Shown here piece after piece: positions 8,749 through 18,576 of a stretch of DNA of 64,000 nucleotides; position 1 is the stretch's first letter, and every line of letters starts with the position of its first letter. This stretch comes from Fusobacterium gastrosuis (GTDB lineage Bacteria; Fusobacteriota; Fusobacteriia; Fusobacteriales; Fusobacteriaceae). The notes under the pieces are model-generated. The model did no database searches, was not told the DNA's origin, and saw only the letters and a list, made by a program, of their open reading frames with translations. Both the position numbers and the translations under genes were made by a program. The DNA is taken from assembly GCF_900095285.1 (NCBI RefSeq), contig NZ_LT607734.1, positions 310,001-374,000 on the forward strand, in the 5' to 3' direction.

Positions 8749-9672
8749 TTAATTTTCTATTTTTCTAAAGTTTTTTAAAACTTTATTTATAATTTCATCT
8801 TCTGAAATTTCATCCAAATTAAACCACTGATAATCTTTATCAGCCTTAAACCAAGTAAATTGTCTTTTAGCATAGTGCCTTGAATTTCTTTTTATTTCAT
8901 ATTTTGCTTGTTCTAAATCAATTTTTCCTTCAAAATAATCAATAACTTCTCTATATCCAATTATATTTAAATTATATAATTTTTCTCCATATTTGTGATA
9001 AAGCTCTCTCACTTCATTTTCTAACCCTTGTTCAAACATTATGTCTACTCTTTTATTTATTCTTTCATAAAGTTTTTCTCTATTCCTTTCAAGAGCAATC
9101 TTTAAAAAAGAAAATTTATTATTTTTTATATTCTTTTTTGAAAGAATTGAAAATTTTTCTCCTGTTTTTATGAATACTTCAACTGCTCGCTCTAATCTTA
9201 CTCTATTACTTGGATGTATCATTTTCGCAGCTTCTTCATCATTTTTTAATAATATTTCATACAACTCTTTTATATCCATCTTTGTTAGTTCTTCTCTAAT
9301 ACTTTTATCAGCTTCTGGTAAAACCGATAGCCCATCTGTTATAGAATTAATATAAAGCCCTGTTCCCCCAACTAAAAGGAAATTTTTTTCTTCATTTTCA
9401 TTTAAAATTTTATTTACTTCTCTTTCAAAATTTCCAACACTATATTTTTGTATTGGTTCGACTACATCTATGAGATGATGTTTTATATTTTCTTTTTCTA
9501 ACTCAGATATTTTTGCTGTCCCTATATCTAAGCCACTATATACTTGTGCAGAATCAGAAGATATTATTTCCGCATTTAATAATTTAGCAAGTTGAATTGA
9601 AATCTTAGTTTTACCTACTCCTGTTGGTCCTGCTATAACAATTCCTCTATTCAAAATACTCAAACTCCACAT
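8749..9672 (-). CDS. miaA: tRNA dimethylallyltransferase
   Basis: Adds a dimethylallyl group to N6 of A37 in tRNAs that read codons starting with U. The P-loop GPTGVGKTKI is at residues 15-24, followed by SSDSAQVYSGLDIGTAK and, near residue 100, LLVGGTGLYINS. C-terminal NSRHYAKRQFTWFKAD is typical. The first 26 bases overlap the 3' end of obgE. The ATG at 9672 is used here; a TTG at 9654 (protein starting NRGIVIAGPTG) fits the family's usual short N terminus and is a real alternative. Confidence 0.95.
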   Translation of the reverse strand: MWSLSILNRGIVIAGPTGVGKTKISIQLAKLLNAEIISSDSAQVYSGLDIGTAKISELEKENIKHHLIDVVEPIQKYSVGNFEREVNKILNENEEKNFLLVGGTGLYINSITDGLSVLPEADKSIREELTKMDIKELYEILLKNDEEAAKMIHPSNRVRLERAVEVFIKTGEKFSILSKKNIKNNKFSFLKIALERNREKLYERINKRVDIMFEQGLENEVRELYHKYGEKLYNLNIIGYREVIDYFEGKIDLEQAKYEIKRNSRHYAKRQFTWFKADKDYQWFNLDEISEDEIINKVLKNFRKIEN

Positions 9673-10933
9673 TTGCTATTTTTACAGTATCTCCATCTTG
9701 AACCCCAAACTCTATTAAAGCATCTTCCATTCCAAGATTTCTCATTATATGTAAGAAGTTAACTAAAGACTCATCATCCATTCCTATTACATATTTTGCT
9801 AAAACATCATCTACAATTCTTCCACCAACATGAATTACATCTTCCTCATCCCTAGTGATTTCAAAGTCCTCTTTAACTATTTTTAATTCCTTTAACACAG
9901 AACTTATATCATTTTCTTCTTCCAAAGATTCTCTTTCTATTGTTCCTAAAATTTCATAACTTTTATATAAAATTTCTTTTAAACCTTCATTTAATATTAC
10001 AGAAACAGGGTATAAATCTATATCTTTTTCAGCAAGATATGCTTTAAATTTCTCAAATTTTTCCATATCCCATACTAAATCCATTTTATTAGCAATTACA
10101 ATTTGTTTCTTCGTTGCTAGTTTTTCACTAAATTTTTTCAATTCATAATTAATTTTCTCAAAATCTTCTATGCAATCTCTACCTTCTATTTCTGCAACAT
10201 CAACAATGTGGTAAATCAATTTACATCTTTCTATATGTCTTAAAAATTTATCTCCTAAACCTATACCTTCGTGTGCACCTTCTATTAGGCCCGGAATATC
10301 AGCTATAACGAAAGACTTCCCTTCTTCTAATCTTACAACTCCAAGTTTTGGTTCTAAAGTTGTAAAATGGTAACTTCCAACTTTTGAATTAGCTGCTGAA
10401 ACTTTATTAATGAAGCTTGATTTCCCAACTGATGGATAGCCAACAAGTGCTATATCAGCCAAAAGTTTCAATTCTAATTTAACTTTTATTTCTGCTCCTT
10501 CTCCACCTTTTTCTGCTATCTTAGGAGCTTTTCTAACTGAATTTTTAAAATGGACATTTCCATATCCGCCTCTTCCACCTCTCAAAAGAGTTCTTGTTTC
10601 TCCTTTTTCGTTCAAATCAAGTATTAATTTACCACTTGTAAAATCTCTTACTTGAGTTCCAACAGGAACTTTTATTATAAGATCTTCTCCTTTTTTTCCA
10701 TACATTTGTTTTTTTTGTCCATTTTCACCATTTTGTGCCTTAAACATTTTCTTAAATTTAAAATCTATAAGTGTATTTATGTTAGGATCTGCTATAAATA
10801 TTACATCCCCACCTTTTCCACCATCTCCACCATCTGGTCCACCAAATTGAACAGATTTTTCTCTTCTGAAGGCCGCAGAACCATCTCCACCGTTTCCAGC
10901 TTTTACTGTAATAATAACTTCATCTATAAACAT
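9647..10933 (-). CDS. obgE: Obg family GTPase CgtA
   Basis: Essential ribosome-associated GTPase involved in 50S assembly and stress control. 428 residues with all three domains: the glycine-rich Obg fold (residues 1-158, GGDGSAAFRREK, GPDGGDGGKGGDVIF), the G domain (GYPSVGKSSFINKVS near 165, DIPGLIEGAHEG near 212, NKMD near 282), and a C-terminal OCT domain (about 345-425). It heads the obg-miaA unit; the stop overlaps miaA, indicating translational coupling. Confidence 0.97.
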   Translation of the reverse strand: MFIDEVIITVKAGNGGDGSAAFRREKSVQFGGPDGGDGGKGGDVIFIADPNINTLIDFKFKKMFKAQNGENGQKKQMYGKKGEDLIIKVPVGTQVRDFTSGKLILDLNEKGETRTLLRGGRGGYGNVHFKNSVRKAPKIAEKGGEGAEIKVKLELKLLADIALVGYPSVGKSSFINKVSAANSKVGSYHFTTLEPKLGVVRLEEGKSFVIADIPGLIEGAHEGIGLGDKFLRHIERCKLIYHIVDVAEIEGRDCIEDFEKINYELKKFSEKLATKKQIVIANKMDLVWDMEKFEKFKAYLAEKDIDLYPVSVILNEGLKEILYKSYEILGTIERESLEEENDISSVLKELKIVKEDFEITRDEEDVIHVGGRIVDDVLAKYVIGMDDESLVNFLHIMRNLGMEDALIEFGVQDGDTVKIANVEFEYFE

Positions 10934-11147
10934 TTCTTCTCCTACCTTTTTATATAAATTCTTTTTATTATAATTTTTATTTAAAAATTATATCATCTTT
11001 TTAATATTTTTCCTAAATTTTTATAAAAATTTAAGTCTTATCAAAAAGAATTATGAAGGCTTTTCTCAATAAAAAATATATTTTCTTTTATATTTAAAAA
11101 AAAGATGATAAAATGTATACAGATTTTTTTACTGGGTGATAACTATT

Positions 11148-11690
11148 ATGAAGAAAATAAATTTTAAATATATTCTCTATGCTTTTTTATTTGTAATTAG
11201 TGTTAACGCTATTTTTGCATCTAATTTCAAATCTATTTTAGATAAGAACAATTTTAAATTTTTCTCTATGGCTTCTGAAAAAGAGAAAAAATTTTATTTT
11301 GACAATGGAAAACTAAAATCTAAACAATTCTACATAGGCAATAAAAAATCGGGAACTTGGGAATTTTACTACGAAGATGGAAAATTGAAGTCTACTATTA
11401 CTTTTGATTTTTATTCCCCTTATGAAGAAGCTCTTGTAAAAAATTATGATGAAAACGGAATTATTATTAGTACTGGTAAAATTCTAAATAGTGAGATGAT
11501 CTCTGCTTGGAAGTACTATGACGAACATGGGAAATTGAATCATCTTTTTAATTATACTTCAGGAGAAATTGTTGTATTTAATGAAGATGAAAAACCAATT
11601 TTAAAGCTTAATGAAAAGGAATTTATTGAAGAATTAAAAAATGTGCAAGAGGAGATAAAAGATGACAGAGTTAAATCTTCTGAGAACTAA
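11148..11690 (+). CDS. Secreted MORN-repeat (YwqK-like) protein
   Basis: A protein of about 180 residues with an N-terminal signal (KKINFKYILYAFLFVISVNAIFA) and at least two to three MORN-like repeats in which a FDNGKLKSKQFY-type unit recurs (KKFYFDNGKLKS, YYEDGKLKSTITF, NYDENGIIISTGK, YYDEHGKLNHLF). These repeats are common in Fusobacterium surface proteins and in the YwqK family; their function is not established. I chose the ATG at 11148 because GGGTGA lies 8 bases before it, rather than the GTG at 11136. Its last 29 bases overlap the chorismate mutase gene, an unusual pairing of an exported protein with a metabolic operon. Confidence 0.8.
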   Translation: MKKINFKYILYAFLFVISVNAIFASNFKSILDKNNFKFFSMASEKEKKFYFDNGKLKSKQFYIGNKKSGTWEFYYEDGKLKSTITFDFYSPYEEALVKNYDENGIIISTGKILNSEMISAWKYYDEHGKLNHLFNYTSGEIVVFNEDEKPILKLNEKEFIEELKNVQEEIKDDRVKSSEN

Positions 11691-11919
11691 GATTACTAAA
11701 GTTGATACAGTACTTGTTGAATACTTAAAAAAAAGAATAGAACTTTCTAAAAAAATAGGAAATTTAAAAAAAGAAAAAAATATCCCTATTTTTGATCCGA
11801 AAAGAGAAGAAGAAATAATTAAATTATTTACACAAAATGAAACTTTTGAAAATAAAATTTTTATTGAAAAATTTTTACATTTTCTTATGGATATAAGCAA
11901 GGAGGTTCAATCAAAATGA
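11662..11919 (+). CDS. Chorismate mutase, AroQ class
   Basis: 85-residue all-helical monofunctional chorismate mutase, converting chorismate to prephenate for phenylalanine and tyrosine. The pattern fits CM type II: LRTKITKVDTVLVEYLKKRIELSKKIG with the helix-1 arginine, and the later FDPKREEEII, which carries the active-site Arg and Glu. GAGGAGA precedes the ATG. It lies in another frame over the tail of the MORN protein and overlaps aroE by 4 bases (ATGA), so the aromatic genes are translationally coupled. Confidence 0.9.
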   Translation: MTELNLLRTKITKVDTVLVEYLKKRIELSKKIGNLKKEKNIPIFDPKREEEIIKLFTQNETFENKIFIEKFLHFLMDISKEVQSK

Positions 11920-12701
11920 GAATTGGACTTTTGGGTGAAAAATTATCTCACTCGCTTTCACCAACAATTCATAATTATATCTATAATTACTTAAATAAAA
12001 ATATTAATTATGAACTTTTTGAAATCAGTCAAGAGAAAATAAAAGATTTTCAACAATTTATGCTAAATGAGCATATTGATGCTGTAAATATAACTATACC
12101 TTATAAAAAAAATTTTCTTAATACTTTACACCAAATAAGTGAAAATGCAAAAAAAATTGGTGCTATCAATTTAATGTATATAAAAGATGGTAAATTCTAT
12201 GGAGAAAATACAGACTACTATGGTTTTAAATATACCTTAGAGAAAAATAAGATCAATGTAAAAGATAAAAAAATTTTTATTTTGGGAAAGGGCGGAGCTT
12301 CGCTTTCTGTTCAAGCTGTTTTAAAAGATTTGGGAGCTACTGATATAAATCTTGTATTCAGAGAAAACAAACAAAGTCCTATCGCATTTAATAATATTTA
12401 TGGAGATATAATTATAAATACAACACCTGTCGGTATGTATCCAAATATAAATGAAAACATTGTTCCAGAAAATATTCTTTCAAATTTTAATATAGCAATA
12501 GATTTGATTTATAATCCGCTTGAAACAAAATTTTTAAAACAAGCTTCTTTGCTTGGTTTAAAAACAATAAATGGATTGGATATGCTTATTGAACAAGCTA
12601 TAAAAACAGATGAAATACTATTCAATAGAACTTTTGATACCCATTTAAAAGATGAACTTCAAGTTCTTTTAACAAATCATTTTCTAGGAGTAAAAAAATG
12701 A
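11916..12701 (+). CDS. aroE: Shikimate dehydrogenase
   Basis: NADPH-dependent reduction of 3-dehydroshikimate to shikimate. 261 residues. Family motifs: the shikimate-binding LSHSLSPTIHN near residue 9, NITIPYKK near residue 59 with the catalytic lysine, ENTDYYGF near 94, the dinucleotide loop ILGKGGASLSVQ near 122, and NTTPVGMYP near 168. The start is the ATGA overlap with chorismate mutase; the end overlaps aroQ in the same way. Confidence 0.96.
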   Translation: MRIGLLGEKLSHSLSPTIHNYIYNYLNKNINYELFEISQEKIKDFQQFMLNEHIDAVNITIPYKKNFLNTLHQISENAKKIGAINLMYIKDGKFYGENTDYYGFKYTLEKNKINVKDKKIFILGKGGASLSVQAVLKDLGATDINLVFRENKQSPIAFNNIYGDIIINTTPVGMYPNINENIVPENILSNFNIAIDLIYNPLETKFLKQASLLGLKTINGLDMLIEQAIKTDEILFNRTFDTHLKDELQVLLTNHFLGVKK

Positions 12702-13135
12702 AAAAAATTATGATAATAAATGGAGCTAACTTAAATTTTCTTGGAATTAGAGAAAAAGAAATTTATGGGAATTTTAATTATGACAATCTTTGTGATTATA
12801 TAAAATCTTATCCTGAATTTCAAAATATAAATTTTACTTTCTTGCAAAGTAATATTGAAGGAGAAATAGTAAACTTTATTCAAAAAGCTTACTATGAAAA
12901 ATTTGATGCCATAGTTATAAATCCTGGTGGTTATACTCATACTTCCGTTGCAATTTTTGATGCAATAAAAGCTGTAAGTATTCCAACAGTTGAAGTTCAT
13001 ATTTCTAATATTCATCAACGGGAAGACTTTAGAGCTAAATGCATAATAGCTGGAGCTTGTATAGGACAAATAACTGGTCTTGGAAAATTTAGTTATATAC
13101 TGGGAATAAAATATTTAATAGAAGGAGAAATTTAA
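12698..13135 (+). CDS. aroQ: 3-dehydroquinate dehydratase, type II
   Basis: Dehydrates 3-dehydroquinate to 3-dehydroshikimate, the step before AroE. 145 residues, typical for the dodecameric type II enzyme. Seen: [18 protein letters not shown] at the N terminus (the active-site tyrosine lies in this loop), [15 protein letters not shown] near residue 75, and [14 protein letters not shown] near residue 98 with the catalytic histidine. Overlaps aroE by 4 bases and xth by 1 base. Confidence 0.96.
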   Translation: MKKIMIINGANLNFLGIREKEIYGNFNYDNLCDYIKSYPEFQNINFTFLQSNIEGEIVNFIQKAYYEKFDAIVINPGGYTHTSVAIFDAIKAVSIPTVEVHISNIHQREDFRAKCIIAGACIGQITGLGKFSYILGIKYLIEGEI

Positions 13136-13893
13136 TGAAATTAATATCATGGAATGTAAACGGAATTAGAGCTTGCTTAAAAAAAGGATTTTTAGAATAT
13201 TTCAATGAACAAGACGCAGATATATTCTGTCTACAGGAAACTAAAATTAGTGCGGGGCAATTGGATTTGGACCTTACTGGATACTATCAATATTGGAATT
13301 ATGCTGTAAAAAAAGGATACTCAGGAACTGCAATTTTTACAAAAAAAGAACCTTTATCTGTAAGTTATGGTATTGGTATTGAAGAACATGATCAAGAAGG
13401 AAGAGTCATAACTTTAGAATTTGAAAAATTTTATATGATTACTGTCTATACTCCAAACTCTAAAGATGAACTTTTAAGACTTGATTATAGAATGATTTGG
13501 GAAGATGAATTTAGAAACTATTTAAAAAATTTAGAAACTAAGAAACCTGTTATAGTCTGTGGTGACTTAAATGTTGCTCATAAAGAAATAGATTTAAAAA
13601 ATCCAAAAACTAATAGAAGAAATCCAGGATTTACTGATGAAGAAAGAAATAAGTTTTCTACACTTTTAGAGGCTGGATTTATTGATACTTTTAGATATTT
13701 CTTTCCAAATTTAGAGCATGCTTATTCATGGTGGTCATATAGAGCTAATGCCAGAAAAAATAATACAGGATGGAGAATAGACTACTTTGTTGTTTCAAAT
13801 ATTTTAGAAAAAAATCTTGCTTCCGCTGAAATTCACTCACAGCAAGAAGGCTCAGATCATTGTCCGGTTGTATTAAAACTAAAAGATATTTAA
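13135..13893 (+). CDS. xth: Exodeoxyribonuclease III (AP endonuclease)
   Basis: Class II AP endonuclease and 3'-5' exonuclease of base excision repair. 252 residues with all metal and catalytic motifs: [13 protein letters not shown] at the start, CLQETK near 34, [14 protein letters not shown] near 142, and GSDHCPVV near the C terminus. The start codon shares a base with the aroQ stop (TAATG). It ends 10 bases before a strong terminator, so it is the last gene of the aromatic operon although its function is unrelated. Confidence 0.96.
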   Translation: MKLISWNVNGIRACLKKGFLEYFNEQDADIFCLQETKISAGQLDLDLTGYYQYWNYAVKKGYSGTAIFTKKEPLSVSYGIGIEEHDQEGRVITLEFEKFYMITVYTPNSKDELLRLDYRMIWEDEFRNYLKNLETKKPVIVCGDLNVAHKEIDLKNPKTNRRNPGFTDEERNKFSTLLEAGFIDTFRYFFPNLEHAYSWWSYRANARKNNTGWRIDYFVVSNILEKNLASAEIHSQQEGSDHCPVVLKLKDI

Positions 13894-13902
13894 CTTATAT
13901 TT

Positions 13903-13941
13903 ACTGTTGTATTTAATAAAATTGATACAACAGTTTTTTTA
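13903..13941 (+). terminator. Terminator of the aro-xth operon
   Basis: ACTGTTGTAT and ATACAACAGT form a perfect 10-base stem with a 12-base loop, followed by TTTTTTTATTTT on the plus strand. Confidence 0.88.
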
Positions 13942-13962
13942 TTTTCTATATTCAATATAAAT

Positions 13963-13991
13963 TTGAACTTTATTAGCAATTATGATATATT
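13963..13991 (+). promoter_or_regulatory. Promoter of the ROK regulator gene
   Basis: TTGAAC (13963-13968), 17-base spacer, TATATT (13986-13991). It lies between the upstream terminator and the ROK gene. Confidence 0.5.
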
Positions 13992-14062
13992 CTAATATGC
14001 TTAGAACTGTTTTTAATGTTTTATTTTTTGAAGTATGTAACTAATTTTTAAGGAGGATATAG

Positions 14063-15187
14063 GTGTATCAAAAAGAAATAAAAGTAGGAAACGAAAACAA
14101 GCTTTTTAGATATATTTTTAATACAGAGCACTCTTTTTCTATTCCAGAACTTGCAAAAGCAAATGATATGAGTTTTCCAACTGTAAAAAGAGTTATTAAT
14201 AAATTTTTAGAAAAAGAAATCATCTACGAATGGACTCTAAGTTCAGGAGGCGTCGGAAGAAGAGCAGTTGAATATAAATATAATTGTGAATTTTGTTATT
14301 CACTAGGTGTCCGAATAAACGAAGAAAAAATTAGAATACTCTTAACAGATGCAAAAGGAAACAAAATAATTTATAAATCTTATGATTACAATTCAGATTC
14401 AGGAGATATTCTAGTTGTTTTAATTGATGCCCTAAAATCTTTTATTTCTGAATTAGATCTTAAATATAGTTCAAAAATTATAGGAATAGGAATTTCTATT
14501 CCTGGTATATACAATAAAGAAAGTGCTTTTTTAGAGTTTACATTAAGTAGAAGACATCCTGCTTCTTCTTTACAACAAATAGAAAACGAATTATCTTTAC
14601 CTGTTTGGGTTGAAAATGAAGCTAATATGTCTATTCTTGCTGAAGCTATAATTGGCAACCATAAAAATTTAACTGATTTTACCGTTATAAACATAAGTAA
14701 TAATGTAACTTGTTCTACATTCCATAAATTTGGAACAACAAGTGATGAATACTTCTTTAAAGCCAGTCGGGTTCATCATATGATTATTGATTATGAACAA
14801 CAAAAAAAAGTTGGCGACTGCATTTCATATAAAGTTCTTATAGAAAAAATTAAAAAAATATTCCCTGAAGTTGAGTCTTTGAAAGGTTTTTTTGGAAATT
14901 CCAAAATTTTTAACAGTAGAGAAGGACAGGAAATAATAAAAGAATTTTTAAGATATATGGGTATTATTTTAAAAAATCTCCTTTACACATATAATCCTAG
15001 AAAATTGATTATATGTGGAGAAATAGCTAACTATGAAGAATTTCTCTTAAATGATATCTTAAATATAGTTTATGAAGAAAATCATAATTTTTATCGTGGT
15101 AGAGAAACTATACATTTCTCAAAATTTAAAGGTGACTCTAGTATTATCGGTGCTGCAATTTTCCCAATAGTCGATAAATTAATGTAG
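14063..15187 (+). CDS. ROK-family transcriptional regulator
   Basis: 374 residues from a GTG start with AAGGAGG eleven bases upstream. An N-terminal winged-helix DNA-binding part (about 1-70, with IPELAKANDMSFPTVKRVINKFL) is joined to a ROK sugar-kinase-like fold (GIGISIPGIYN near residue 147, VENEANMSILAEA near 186). The usual zinc cluster of ROK proteins (CxCGxxGCxE) is missing: the aligned place reads VGDCISYKVL. It is therefore likely a repressor/activator with no kinase activity and an altered ligand pocket. The effector and target are not known; the gene downstream is a YitT-type membrane protein 14 bases away. Confidence 0.88.
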   Translation: MYQKEIKVGNENKLFRYIFNTEHSFSIPELAKANDMSFPTVKRVINKFLEKEIIYEWTLSSGGVGRRAVEYKYNCEFCYSLGVRINEEKIRILLTDAKGNKIIYKSYDYNSDSGDILVVLIDALKSFISELDLKYSSKIIGIGISIPGIYNKESAFLEFTLSRRHPASSLQQIENELSLPVWVENEANMSILAEAIIGNHKNLTDFTVINISNNVTCSTFHKFGTTSDEYFFKASRVHHMIIDYEQQKKVGDCISYKVLIEKIKKIFPEVESLKGFFGNSKIFNSREGQEIIKEFLRYMGIILKNLLYTYNPRKLIICGEIANYEEFLLNDILNIVYEENHNFYRGRETIHFSKFKGDSSIIGAAIFPIVDKLM

Positions 15188-15201
15188 TTTAAGGAGTTTT
15201 T

Positions 15202-16059
15202 ATGAAAATAGAAAAAAATCAAGTTTTAGAAATTTTTAAGACATATATTATTTCAACAATAGGTTGTGCTATCTTAGCTTTTTCTATAACCTATTTCTTT
15301 TTAGGAAATAAATTGGCTCAAGGTGGAGTATCTGGAATTTCTCTAATTTTGCACTACTTATTTCATATTGAAGTCAGTTATTTATATTTTGCTTTAAATA
15401 TACCTCTACTTATAGCTGGATATAAGTTCCTTGGACGCGATTTTATATTTAAAACTCTGTATGCAACTTTGGCCCTAAGTATTTTTTTAAAGTTCTTTGA
15501 TAATTTTAGAGGACCCATGGATGATATTTTAGTTGCTTCTATCTTCGGTGGAGCTCTCAATGGTATTGGCTTAGGAATAATTTTTTCCAGTGGTGGCTCA
15601 AGTGGTGGTATGGACATTGTTGCTAAAATTGTAAATAAGTATAAAGGAATTTCTATTAGTCGAACTCTTTTATTCTTAGATTTTGTTGTTCTTTCTTCAG
15701 TTGCTGTTATATTTGGAAAGAATATTTTTATGTATACTTTAATTTCAGTGGTTGTTTCAGCTAAAATGATTGATATTATACAAGAAGGTTTAACTAGTGC
15801 AAAAAGAGTTACAATAATCACAAATTTCCCCAGTGAAATTAAACAAAGAATTATGGATGAAGTGGGGCGTGGTGTAACCGTTATATGTGGTCGTGGAGGT
15901 TACACAGAAAAAGAAATGGATATTTTACTTTGTATTGTTGGAAAATATCAACTTATCAAAGTAAAAAATATCGTAAAAGAAACTGATCCTAATGCTTTTA
16001 TGACAGTGAGTCATGAGCATGAAGTTTTTGGAAAAGGTTTTCAAAATAATAGTAATTAA
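15202..16059 (+). CDS. YitT family membrane protein (DUF161/DUF2179)
   Basis: 285 residues. The first two thirds hold about five to six hydrophobic helices (TYIISTIGCAILAFSITYFF, SYLYFALNIPLLIAG, GIGLGIIFSSGGSSGGMD) and the C-terminal 85 residues form the soluble DUF2179 domain (GRGVTVICGRGGYTEKEM, FMTVSHEHEVFGKGF). The family is widespread; transport function is suspected but not proven. AAGGAG precedes the ATG, and the gene is probably co-transcribed with the ROK gene. Confidence 0.9.
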   Translation: MKIEKNQVLEIFKTYIISTIGCAILAFSITYFFLGNKLAQGGVSGISLILHYLFHIEVSYLYFALNIPLLIAGYKFLGRDFIFKTLYATLALSIFLKFFDNFRGPMDDILVASIFGGALNGIGLGIIFSSGGSSGGMDIVAKIVNKYKGISISRTLLFLDFVVLSSVAVIFGKNIFMYTLISVVVSAKMIDIIQEGLTSAKRVTIITNFPSEIKQRIMDEVGRGVTVICGRGGYTEKEMDILLCIVGKYQLIKVKNIVKETDPNAFMTVSHEHEVFGKGFQNNSN

Positions 16060-16072
16060 TCTTAAATTTTAA

Positions 16073-16101
16073 TTGACATACTTAATAAAATATAATATAA
16101 T
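16073..16101 (+). promoter_or_regulatory. Promoter of rplM-rpsI
   Basis: Perfect consensus: TTGACA (16073-16078), 17-base spacer, TATAAT (16096-16101). Transcription would start near 16108, giving a leader of about 78 bases before rplM. Confidence 0.85.
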
Positions 16102-16107
16102 TATACG

Positions 16108-16179
16108 GTATAAATTATTAGCCTTTCCCACAAAAGGACCGTTGCGTTATATTAAAGAATATAACCATATTAGGAGGAT
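16108..16179 (+). promoter_or_regulatory. Structured 5' leader of rplM (possible L13 autoregulatory leader)
   Basis: The leader holds two hairpins: CCTTT/AAAGG (16122-16137) and a perfect 8-base stem GTTATATT AAAG AATATAAC (16146-16165), the second ending 6 bases before the AGGAGG ribosome-binding site at 16172-16177. L13 leaders that bind the ribosomal protein are known in Firmicutes; whether this is the same class I cannot say by eye. Confidence 0.5.
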
Positions 16180-16185
16180 TTAAAA

Positions 16186-16620
16186 GTGAAAAAATATACT
16201 TTTATGCAAAGAAAAGAAGATGTTGTTAGAGAATGGCATCATTACGACGCTGAAGGACAAATTTTAGGTAGATTAGCTGTAGAAATAGCTAAAAAATTAA
16301 TGGGTAAAGAAAAGTTAACATTTACTCCACATATCGATGGAGGAGATTATGTTGTAGTAACTAATGTTGAAAAACTTGTTGTTACAGGTAAAAAATTAAC
16401 TAATAAAGTTTACTATAACCACTCTGGATTCCCTGGTGGAATAAGAGCTAGAAAATTAGGTGAAATCCTTGAAAAAAAACCAGAAGAATTATTAATGCTA
16501 GCTGTTAAAAGAATGCTTCCAAAAAATAAATTAGGAAGAGAACAACTAACTAGATTAAGAGTGTTTGTTGGAGCAGAACATACTCATACAGCACAAAAAC
16601 CAAGTAAGGTAGAATTATAA
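16186..16620 (+). CDS. rplM: 50S ribosomal protein L13
   Basis: 144 residues from a GTG start behind AGGAGG. Typical L13: WHHYDAEGQILGRLAVEIAKKLMGKEK, DGGDYVVVTN, YYNHSGFPGG and MLPKNKLGR. It binds early to 23S domain II. It forms the universal L13-S9 operon with rpsI 15 bases downstream. Confidence 0.98.
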   Translation: MKKYTFMQRKEDVVREWHHYDAEGQILGRLAVEIAKKLMGKEKLTFTPHIDGGDYVVVTNVEKLVVTGKKLTNKVYYNHSGFPGGIRARKLGEILEKKPEELLMLAVKRMLPKNKLGREQLTRLRVFVGAEHTHTAQKPSKVEL

Positions 16621-16635
16621 TAGGGGGGTAGAACA

Positions 16636-17034
16636 GTGGCAGATAAAATTCAATATTTAGGAACTGGTAGAAGAAAAACTTCAATAGCTAGAGTAAGATT
16701 AATACCTGGTGAACAAGGAATTACAATAAATGGAAAATCAATGGAAGAATATTTTGGAGGAAGAGCTATTCTTTCTAGAATAGTTGAACAACCTTTAGCT
16801 TTAACTGAAACTTTAACTAAATATGCAGTTAAAGTAAATGTTGTTGGTGGAGGAAACTCTGGACAAGCTGGAGCAATCAGACATGGAGTAGCTAGAGCAT
16901 TAGTTATAGCTGATGATAGTTTAAAAGCTGCTTTAAGAGAAGCTGGATTCTTAACAAGAGATTCTAGAATGGTTGAAAGAAAAAAATACGGAAAGAAAAA
17001 GGCAAGAAGAAGTCCTCAATTTTCAAAACGTTAG
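16636..17034 (+). CDS. rpsI: 30S ribosomal protein S9
   Basis: 132 residues from a GTG start with GGGGGG-rich ribosome-binding site. Shows [16 protein letters not shown] at the N terminus and the conserved basic tail ending [12 protein letters not shown], whose last residues contact P-site tRNA. Last gene of the rplM-rpsI operon, ending before a terminator at 17062. Confidence 0.98.
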   Translation: MADKIQYLGTGRRKTSIARVRLIPGEQGITINGKSMEEYFGGRAILSRIVEQPLALTETLTKYAVKVNVVGGGNSGQAGAIRHGVARALVIADDSLKAALREAGFLTRDSRMVERKKYGKKKARRSPQFSKR

Positions 17035-17061
17035 TCTTTTACAACAAAATACAAAAAATAT

Positions 17062-17094
17062 ATCCCACAAATTCAATGTTTGTGGGATTTTTTT
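17062..17094 (+). terminator. Terminator of rplM-rpsI
   Basis: ATCCCACAAA and TTTGTGGGAT form a perfect 10-base stem with a 7-base loop, followed by a run of seven T. Confidence 0.92.
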
Positions 17095-17185
17095 ATCTTT
17101 AAATTTCTATTCAAAAATGATAAAAATTTTTATATAAGTTCCCAAATATCTATAAAAACATCTAAATTTATACTTCCTATAAAAT

Positions 17186-17219
17186 AAAAAACTGTGGTAT
17201 ATAAATACCACAGTTTTTT
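17186..17219 (-). terminator. Terminator of pyrH-frr (symmetric)
   Basis: AAAAACTGTGGTAT and ATACCACAGTTTTT form a long perfect stem just past the frr stop. T-runs flank it on both strands, so it can stop transcription from either side; rpsI already has its own terminator. Confidence 0.9.
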
Positions 17220-17230
17220 ATTTTCACAAT

Positions 17231-17794
17231 TTATATAGTTGTTATTTCTTTTTCTTTTTTAGCTAAAAGTTCATCTATCTCTTTTACATATTTATCAGTT
17301 AAAACTTGAACTTTTCCTTCAGCCACTTTTAAGTCATCTTCCGACATTGGGTTTTCTTTATCTTTTTCTAGTTTTTTTAGTTGTGCATTTACATCTTTTC
17401 TAATATTTCTAACTGCAACTTTTCCATTTTCAGCTTCAGATTTAGCTAATTTTACATACTCTTTTCTTCTATCAGCTGTTAATTCTGGTAAAACCAATCT
17501 GATTACCCTACCATCATTATTAGGAGTCATTCCTACATTTGACGCAAGTATAGCTTTTTCGATTTTAGGTATCATTGATTTATCCCATGGGTCTATAACT
17601 AAAAGTCTAGCTTCTGGTGCAGAAACTGTTCCAACTTGATTTAAAGGAACTTCACTACCATAAGAGTCAACTTTTACCATATCCAACATTGAAATATTTG
17701 CTCTTCCTGCTCTTATTCCTGTAAATTTATCTTTTACAGCTTCTATAGTTTTTAACATTTTTGCTTCACATTCTTTTAATATTTGATCTGACAT
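17231..17794 (-). CDS. frr: Ribosome recycling factor
   Basis: Splits post-termination ribosomes together with EF-G. 187 residues, normal. Seen: FTGIRAGRANISMLD near residue 24, PWDKSMIPKIEKAI near 88, and LPELTADRRKEYVK near 124. Downstream of pyrH by 18 bases, the conserved pyrH-frr pair. Confidence 0.97.
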   Translation of the reverse strand: MSDQILKECEAKMLKTIEAVKDKFTGIRAGRANISMLDMVKVDSYGSEVPLNQVGTVSAPEARLLVIDPWDKSMIPKIEKAILASNVGMTPNNDGRVIRLVLPELTADRRKEYVKLAKSEAENGKVAVRNIRKDVNAQLKKLEKDKENPMSEDDLKVAEGKVQVLTDKYVKEIDELLAKKEKEITTI

Positions 17795-17812
17795 AATATA
17801 CCCCCTATTATA

Positions 17813-18565
<753 letters not shown>

Positions 18566-18576
18566 CTACTATTTTT

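Noticed and set aside
11014-11033. 20-base perfect palindrome TAAATTTTTATAAAAATTTA between obgE and the MORN gene
   Set aside because: It consists only of A and T in a very AT-rich spacer, without a matching promoter arrangement; chance is likely.
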